Source of the DNA: Phlebiopsis flavidoalba
Lineage: Eukaryota > Basidiomycota > Agaricomycetes > Polyporales > Phanerochaetaceae
DNA length: 64,000 nt
Assembly: GCA_035772785.1 (NCBI GenBank)
Contig: JAOCPU010000023.1
Location: 1 to 64,000, forward strand
Direction: 5' to 3'
Shown: positions 57,734-64,000 of the stretch, one piece after another
How positions within the stretch are numbered: the first letter of the stretch is position 1
Layout: every line of letters begins with the position of its first letter
Program-made: the position numbers and the translations under genes
The notes under the pieces: generated by a model
What the model saw: only the letters and a program-made list of their open reading frames with translations
What the model was told of the DNA's origin: nothing
Databases searched by the model: none

Positions 57734-58425
57734 CTACGTCCACGTATTGCCATTAGAGATGTTTATTTCCATTGATTGGTTTGGCTGTCCTGTACCCGCT
57801 CTCAGGCTGGTGTTCAAATATCCCTCAGAGAAGATTTTACAGAGTACTTGCGCAAGTTGATCTATTTTCTCTATACATTTGATCCGCTTCCAAGGTTGTG
57901 GCATGCAGCATTTTACCACATGGGGCTCTAACATCATCGGTGGTTTGACAACGTCAATGTTCAGAGGCCGGTGACTCTCGGTCAAAGTTTGGTATCCAAA
58001 ATATCCGAATCGCACTACTGGAGTCTTCTCCATCAGCGTAAGAACTCTGGCGCACAATTCCAGGAAATCAGTGTCACTGCACCAAGCCACCCACTTCTGT
58101 CTGGCCAATGCAGCATGGATTGTAGGCGGTTCAAGCAGTAATCCGATTGCTAACTTCAGTGAGGTCTTTTTCCAGGAAGCACAGCGCAACACTGGAGAAG
58201 TGGTAGTAGAATTGGTCCAGCTACTCCTATCTCCTTTACTACGGACATCGAGCTCGACGGAAAACTATTCACCAAGACGGATGTTAGTAGTAGCCAAAGT
58301 GTCAGCGCTCGTAGGCGCAATACATACATACACTGAACTCGGGTCTTCTGGCGAGTCGTATTTTGGAGCCCATATCACTTCGGTGGCTCTTTCACGGGGT
58401 GGGTGTCTTGTATAGTAACTCCCAT
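57734..58425 (-). CDS. Hypothetical protein
   Basis: Possible start at ATG 58423-58425 (MGVTIQD), then after a one-base shift RERATEVIWAPKYDSPEDPS. A second segment (57734-58192) stays open for 152 codons with protein-like composition: LKLAIGLLLEPPTIHAALAR, KWVAWCSDTDFLELCARV and VVRFGYFGYQTLTESHRPL. A single stop near 58265 separates the two parts. About 230 residues in total. No domain was recognised. It points away from the GH79 gene to its right, with about 470 bases between the two starts, so they may share a promoter region. Confidence 0.45.
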
Positions 58426-58897
58426 AAAGTCAGTAGTATGCGCTAGCCGTAATCTTGAAGACGTTTGTCCTAGTTTTCCTTTCTCTTCGTTTGAAATGTA
58501 GAAAGTCCGTCGAGCGCTAAGTCATCACGCTAAGTGCAGAAATTCTGTAGTAAGTATTATGTCTCGTCCCCGTAGCCTTTATATGCGTCGCATAATAGCA
58601 GGTGTCGCATGACCTGTAAGAGTTTATTATAGAGTTCAAGTATGTTGATCGTTTCCTATGCCAAAGGCTCCAAGCCAAGGCAGACAGAGAATGTTGCAGA
58701 TACGTGAGACGCGATTAGCTGACGTAATGACAGATACGCTACGGTTATGATAGCTATAAGCTAAAAATTGCGATGTTATTAACCTCAACGTTATGACCAT
58801 CTCTGGCAGTGACAGGTCTGAAATCGACACGCGAATCATAGAACAACAGGCTTGACTACAACGACGACCACGAAGTCGACTTCGACACAGGCACAAG
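58426..58897. other. Divergent intergenic region
   Basis: Lies between the hypothetical gene (minus) and the left GH79 gene (plus). It is AT-rich around 58540-58780 and probably contains the promoters of both. No specific site could be identified. Confidence 0.35.
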
Positions 58898-61845
58898 ATG
58901 GCCTTCCGTCTTTATTTCTCCTCCTTTCTATACACTCGCTAGCTGCTGTGAACGCTCTATCACAGTCTACAATCAGCTTCCTCTGGCACAAATGCACAGA
59001 CAACAACTTCCACCTCAACCGCTTCGCGCGACAGCTACGCCGACGGGAAAACTACACTGGTTTTGAAGGCATATGACGCCTACGACATGGCCTGCAGTCT
59101 GAAATCCAGCCACAAACCTGAACCCTGCGGCCCATGGTTCCACTTACGTTTGCAGTTAACCTGATGCCCTCCGCCGATCTCGTCTTCCAGGGGGCATCAG
59201 TATCGCTGTCCCCGCTCTGCGTTCTTACGGAATCGCTCCATTGAAATGTCCGTCGTAACCCCAAGTGTTGTGAGTGCAGCTTGATATCATATCTAGTGTA
59301 GTTGAAACGAGGTGACGGATTTTTAGATGTGCAATAGTGGGTGTCAACAGCGTTGAGTGGTACCCTGACTGCGTCGTATACGACCATCCTTACTCATATG
59401 CCGTTCACAGAGTTCGTACATGCCAGAGTTTCCCTTCCTCAACCTCATGTCCTCCTTGCTGAGCCTTAGCGCGCCCGGACAAGTCGTTATACCGTGCACC
59501 AAGGAGTAGGAGGTAAATACTCCATATAGACTATGCAACCCTTGTCCGATAGCACGGCGCGACGGGAAGATTAGATAGAAAAACCCCCGCCCCCCCCCCA
59601 TCGTATTGATACCCCAAACAACCCGGTACGTCCTTCCTAAAGGTTATTTAGTATTAGCGTAACCGTTCACCAATAACTCGTTCTCAGACCGGTACAACCC
59701 ACAGCTGAATCTATACGGTACCCAATGATAATGAGTACTGTGCTCTACCTCATGTCGAACATCTCCAGCCTCCGGTCAACATCAAATGGGCGGTACTAGA
59801 TTCTGGTTGCGGAGTTGTACGGGCGCCCCCCACTGCGGAAATGGCTCATGGCTTAGGGACGCTTAGGGTGTCCCGTTCAATGACCACTGAAAACATCCAC
59901 ATGGAGATTGTGGAGCACGGTCAGTCGCATCATTGGCGACAACCTCCTCGGATTCTCCAGATTAGCAGAAAACGAGCCTGATCTCTACGCCCCAGTACGT
60001 GCCCATATATTGTTCTGGTCCTTGAGGGAATTGGTGGTCGCTCCTCGATATTGACCAAGTATTGCTAGCAAGGCACCTATGTCATCGGTCCGTCACGTTG
60101 CAGTACAGGCAGGCGCCTCACCGAGCTATACACAGGAATTCAGGGTCTATTGGGTGAATGCATTCAATACAACGAATGGCGAACAGGAGGGTTGGGGTGC
60201 CACCAGATACCTCTGAAGTTATGAATCATTGGTCCCAGTACCGAACTATGGGGCGTTGTGGGCCAAACACTGGGCGCTGGAAGACGTGTGGAGTACACCA
60301 TTCTTGAGCGATTATTCGAACAACCTGTATGCGCTCAGCCATATGATTGAAAGGTGCGACAGACCTCCATTTATTACAAAACATGGAATATGCCGATTCG
60401 TCTCGAACCTTAAATGCAAGGGGTACCAACCCCGAATTATAATGCGCGGGTGGGAAGCCATCTACTCAGGCTTGGGCGATCCGAAGGATCAACAAGCACA
60501 ACTTCCACTGTACCGATGATCAAGCACTCTTCCGGTGTTGGCATCTGCAGTAAACTTACGAACACCGCATTATCTCGCAGCAAAAGTTTAACAAACCTTC
60601 ATTATGTTCGAGCCAAACAAACACCGCTTCGTGGTGGCGGCGGTTTCCAGAGCGTGTCCAGTCAACGTCTTCGTGCGGCTGGCCCTGATGGGTCCTCGAT
60701 TACGGTACTCCAAATGGTGTACAGTAAACTTTGACCCCACGCGCCTTTCATCCCACGTTGGGTTGTCATGAATGTGTCTACTATAACGTTAGTACTACGA
60801 AGAAAATCTGTTCGGTATATTCGTTTGAGACATGAAGCAATCTGGACCTGGTTTATGCAGCCCTATTTACTCGTAAGCCAGCTTACTACATGATCATATG
60901 ATTGAAATCCGCGTACTAAGGCACGACGATAGCCCCCCCTACTAACCAGTCTCTATAGCCCACGAATGGACCCGTCGGGCCAATCTTCTACTCACATTCT
61001 TGCTATGCCGGAATTCTTTCTTCGGCAACACCAACACTTTTCGCGCGTCGTGGACCTGTACGCCAATGGCAACAATGATGCCACCCCGGGGTTCATGCCA
61101 TCTATGAGAACAATCAACTTTGCGCGTGGTTGCGCTCTTCAACTACATGACCGAACCCCACTGGCGCATATGGACTTGAGCGTTTCCATCGCTAATTGGT
61201 GGCGGCGAGAGTGGACAAGCGAACACTACTCCTTCACAAGTCAAAGTCAAGTGAGTACCAGCGAGGGTTGGTTGTTGCTCTGTCGTACTTACCTATATCG
61301 CAGGTACCAGTCCTTGCTGATCCATCCGTCAGTGAGAAGTTCAACATTGACCTGGGCCGGACGTGTGAGTACGCGGCAATTTCGTGTGGAATTGAAAGTG
61401 TACTCATCAGTATTACAGACGCTTGCGGTGTTGAATTTCGAGGCTAAAGGATGAGTCTCGTCTACTTGGTGAAGAGCAGATCGAGACCCACGTGCCTTGC
61501 GATACCAACGCCAGACTTGCACCGTCAAGGTCCCAAGCCCAGTTTTCGCCATCGTCTTAACCCTCCCGACTCGGCTGCACTGCAGCAGAACTCGAGAGCC
61601 GGAAGCAACAGCGACCTACTCCACGACTGCTCTCACGAAGACCTACCAACACTGCGACTGTGGACGGGCAGTGTGATCGCGACGTCCTAAATGGCCACTC
61701 GGGCAAAGAACAGGTTCATGGGGCAGCACAAGTCAAGGGCAGCAGTGGCGCTGGGACGTGCGCTGGTGTCGTACCCAGCCTGACTGCTGTCTGATTCGCG
61801 GTGCTCGCATCCGTTGGCGTGTTCTACAAGGCGTTCTCGTCTTGA
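58898..61845 (+). CDS. Family 79 glycoside hydrolase (beta-glucuronidase type), left copy
   Basis: A secreted (alpha/beta)8-barrel hydrolase expected to act on glucuronides of proteoglycan or plant polysaccharide. ATG 58898 gives MAFRLYFSSFLYT, and a hydrophobic signal peptide continues in a shifted frame. Mature start ITVYNQLPLAQ near 58950. Then SIEMSVV near 59240, FPFLNLMSSLLS near 59430, LYLMSNISSL near 59750, IGDNLLGF and NEPDLYA (59935-59990, acid/base Glu in N-E-P), an intron, WSTPFLSDYSNNLYALSH near 60310, the nucleophile region M-F-E near 60605 followed by NTAS, DYG near 60700, GPIFYS, VVDLYANGNNDATPG near 61050, TGAYDLSVSI, and TVKVPSPVFAIVL near 61520 in the C-terminal beta-domain. 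A hydrophobic C-terminus (VVPSLTAV, FAVLASVGVFYKAFSS, about 61770-61840) suggests a GPI or membrane anchor. Very many shifts, but the motif order is unambiguous. Confidence 0.82.
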
Positions 61846-62199
61846 ACACTTCCCTAAACATTGAGCATTGTAACTGAGTATGGGGCAGGAGGATCTTACT
61901 CACCTGGATTTTACTTCTTGCTTGCTTCACGTGCAGAGCATTATTTCTTTTGTGTCATATACCTTCATGGACGCTTTCGCGATATACTTTTATACATCCT
62001 GTACCTCCTCGCCATCTATGTTGCTTTGTGACGCTTTCTTGCAGTATCTGTGCTTGTCCGGATGGCGGAGGGAGATTATGGCAAGACGAGTCCTATTGCA
62101 GCTGAGATCTACTGGGTACAGAGCGCATTAGTGTTCTCTATATCTAAGTCGAGCAGACCACAGATTTCCGTACTAAATTCCACACCGGTGTGGACGTGC
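61846..62199. other. Gap between the convergent GH79 genes
   Basis: Holds the 3' flanks of both glycoside hydrolase genes. A short plus-strand frame (61880-62131) encodes a hydrophobic Cys/Phe-rich peptide without a match. It is more likely untranslated sequence. Confidence 0.4.
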
Positions 62200-64000
62200 A
62201 GAGTAGTGTGGACATGCCAAGGAATATTAGTGTAGAGAGCCCGGTGAGAAACACTAAAGAGAAGCCTGGCAGGCTTCCTGCCCTGGACGAAGCGCTATTA
62301 GCACTGCCCTTGCTGGTGCTATCGCGGTGTGTGCGGTCGGAGCCGCTATGTCCGTTGGATGTCGCCAGCGCCGAAGGATCTATGGTCGCGGTTTTTGTTG
62401 GTGCTTTCCAGTCATCGTCGACGTCGAAAAAGTGAGCGTAGACTTTGGCTCAGTCTCCGCGAGCGTATCTGAGGAGAGAAATACCAACGCAAAACCAGGA
62501 GCTGGGACTTGATCTCGCATGTTCCGCCACTCTGGTCGCATTGCACGGTTGAGATGCTTTCTGTACCTCTAAAGCGTCCGTCTACGAGGAATATGAGCCA
62601 TGGCGAATCATTTATCCCCTGATGGCACCGACCTGATTGTAGCAGACCACTCAGGGTCTAGAAGCAGAGACTATGCTTCAGCATGGAGCATACATACTGA
62701 ACACTTAGTCGAAACACGCACCTGACCAGCCCATGTAATGTTGATTTTTTCCGCAACAGAGGGCGCGATAAGGTACCTATACGCGACCGCGCCAAGGATA
62801 TCGATAAGCTTCTTCATCGCCTCATACCCTTTACTCATAGCCACTCACTTAACAGACACCTGAGCTGGCGCGCTACCGCCATTAAACGATATACTGGCAT
62901 TATATGTGGACGCTCCCGTCGGGTCTGTAATATAATTGAATAGCGCAATCTTGTGCAATTGACCATTCTCATATATATGCCGTAACCCGGCGTGTAGATG
63001 CTGTCGCTATTCACTTGAAGGTCCACAATCTGGGCAGTCCCAGTGGTGCCGAAAGTCTCAGCCAGGATGACATGCAGCGTAGAAAACAGGGGGCCAACAG
63101 TCCACTGTTCGGTTTTGCTCAGGTTTGTGGGCGGAGCTGTACAAGGGGTTAGATCAGTTCTTCGAAATGAGTCAATTTGTTTGATACCTACGAGTAAAAG
63201 GCTAGTCAGAGAGTTGTCAGCCTTGTGAGTGCCTGAAGGGAGCGCAGCGAGACTCACATTGTATGTGTCATATCTTGGCCGCCACACATGCAACAACGCT
63301 TCGGAAAAATTAGATGCAGCCATAGTCATCCCATAGTCCGTTGCCCATAACGCAGGCATAGCCAAAGGAATCTGAAATCCCCGGAAAACCCACCACACGA
63401 CGCCGTGTTGGTTTCGAAACATGATAAACGGCTTTCCATTTTCTTGGGCGAATCTTGTAGAGTTCAAGAACGGGGCAACGATATTCAAAACGGCGGTGTG
63501 ATTCAAATAGTTGGGAAACACAGCTTGTGGATCTTTTGGGCGGACCAAAATTTCCCATCCGGGAAAGCGGCAGCACAGTTGTTATCTGGATACCTGTAGA
63601 AACCTGTCTTAGGACATCGTGTGGCAACTGGCATCATGAGAGCGTAGCGGCGTACTGTTCAACCGAAAGTGCACCAAGAGCATCACTGTACGCCGAAACG
63701 AAGCCGGTATCGAAGACAGACTCCGGAGACCACGGGGCAAAGCTGATGCTAGGGGCGATGAGATTATTCCGGGTAGATATTTTGCTATCGTTGGCGATCG
63801 CCTGCACCACTACCCCGAATTCGTCGAAGTAATCCTGCTGATTGTAGTCCTTAAGTCGTGCTCCATGCCTTTCAGAGACTCACGATGATCAGTAGCATAA
63901 AATGGCACTATTTACAAATATCGCTTACGTCGCGTATAGACTCAGGTTCGTTACCAAGTTGAAAGCCGAGAAGGTTGTCCCCTAGGATTGCTTCGCCGAC
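62200..64000 (-). CDS. Family 79 glycoside hydrolase, right copy (5' end outside window)
   Basis: Paralogue of the gene at 58898-61845, on the opposite strand and cut by the right edge. From the edge inward (minus): EAILGDNLLGF and QLGNEP (63940-63990, acid/base Glu), an intron near 63870-63935, a block with NQQDYFDEFGVVVQAIAND, SKISTRNNLIAPSISFAPWS and VFDTGFVSAYSDALGAL (63660-63860), NYLNHTAVLNIVAPFLNST near 63480, the nucleophile F-E-T-N-T-A-S near 63405 (visible after removing one T), WATDYGMTMAASNFSEAL near 63320, SKTEQWTVGPLF near 63100, IVDLQVNSDSIYTPGYGIY near 63000, APSVAEKINITWAGQ near 62730, QVPAPGFALVFLSSD near 62490, and a Ser/Thr-rich linker with a hydrophobic tail (LPGFSLVFLTGLSTLIFLG, about 62230-62270). 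The 237-codon open stretch 62835-63548 is among the longest true coding stretches here. The exact stop is uncertain. Confidence 0.88.

Noticed and set aside
1..64000. CRISPR array, phage or bacterial operon content
   Set aside because: No regularly spaced direct repeats. Spliceosomal introns and eukaryote-specific protein families show the DNA is fungal nuclear.

Overview
The window looks like nuclear DNA of a basidiomycete fungus, most likely an Agaricomycete. The evidence is: introns of about 47-70 bases with GT...AG ends, GC-rich coding blocks alternating with more AT-rich gaps, genes on both strands without operons, and a protein set typical of mushroom-forming fungi (a family 17 glycosyltransferase with a membrane anchor, a pair of family 79 glycoside hydrolases, a seven-helix membrane protein, GATA, Zn2Cys6 and C2H2 regulators).

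Every recognisable gene is cut by small insertions and deletions, often in homopolymers, including housekeeping genes (La protein, acylaminoacyl-peptidase, acyl-CoA oxidase). Gene calls were therefore made by following protein similarity across frames. Outer coordinates are approximate and no gene reads through cleanly. The simplest explanation is an unpolished long-read assembly, not sixteen or so independent pseudogenes, although real decay at single loci cannot be excluded.

Layout. 1-4.2 kb: GC-rich two-finger GATA factor (+). 6.0-8.4 kb: MFS sugar transporter (-). 11.2-12.7 kb: 4'-phosphopantetheinyl transferase, C-terminal half clear (+). 13.2-16.1 kb: acyl-CoA oxidase (+). 16.8-18.3 kb: seven-helix membrane protein (+). 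18.5-19.3 kb: charged nuclear-type protein with a 136-base internal duplication (-). 19.5-22.0 kb: acylaminoacyl-peptidase (+). 22.2-25.6 kb: Zn2Cys6 regulator (-). 25.6-28.2 kb: unresolved. 28.2-30.5 kb: La RNA-binding protein (+). 31.2-33.3 and 38.6-41.0 kb: two diverged direct copies of a C2H2 zinc-finger gene with its promoter (-), separated by gene-poor DNA with a poly-A tract. 42.0-44.2 kb: alpha-amylase (-). 45.5-49.3 kb: RBR-type E3 ubiquitin ligase resembling RNF216/TRIAD3 (-). 49.8-51.6 kb: two diverged copies of an unrecognised coding segment. 52.2-54.0 kb: aldo/keto reductase (-). 54.7-56.3 kb: family 17 glycosyltransferase (-). 57.2-58.4 kb: two small unknown genes. 58.9-61.8 kb (+) and 62.2-64.0 kb (-, cut by the right edge): a tail-to-tail pair of family 79 glycoside hydrolases.

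There is no sign of a biosynthetic cluster or a mobile-element cargo. The metabolic genes (sugar uptake, starch and glucuronoside hydrolysis, peroxisomal beta-oxidation, phosphopantetheinylation) are individually ordinary. The most interesting structural features are the local paralogue pairs (C2H2, GH79 and the unknown 49.8-51.6 kb family), which suggest a region prone to local duplication. I found no convincing new system.
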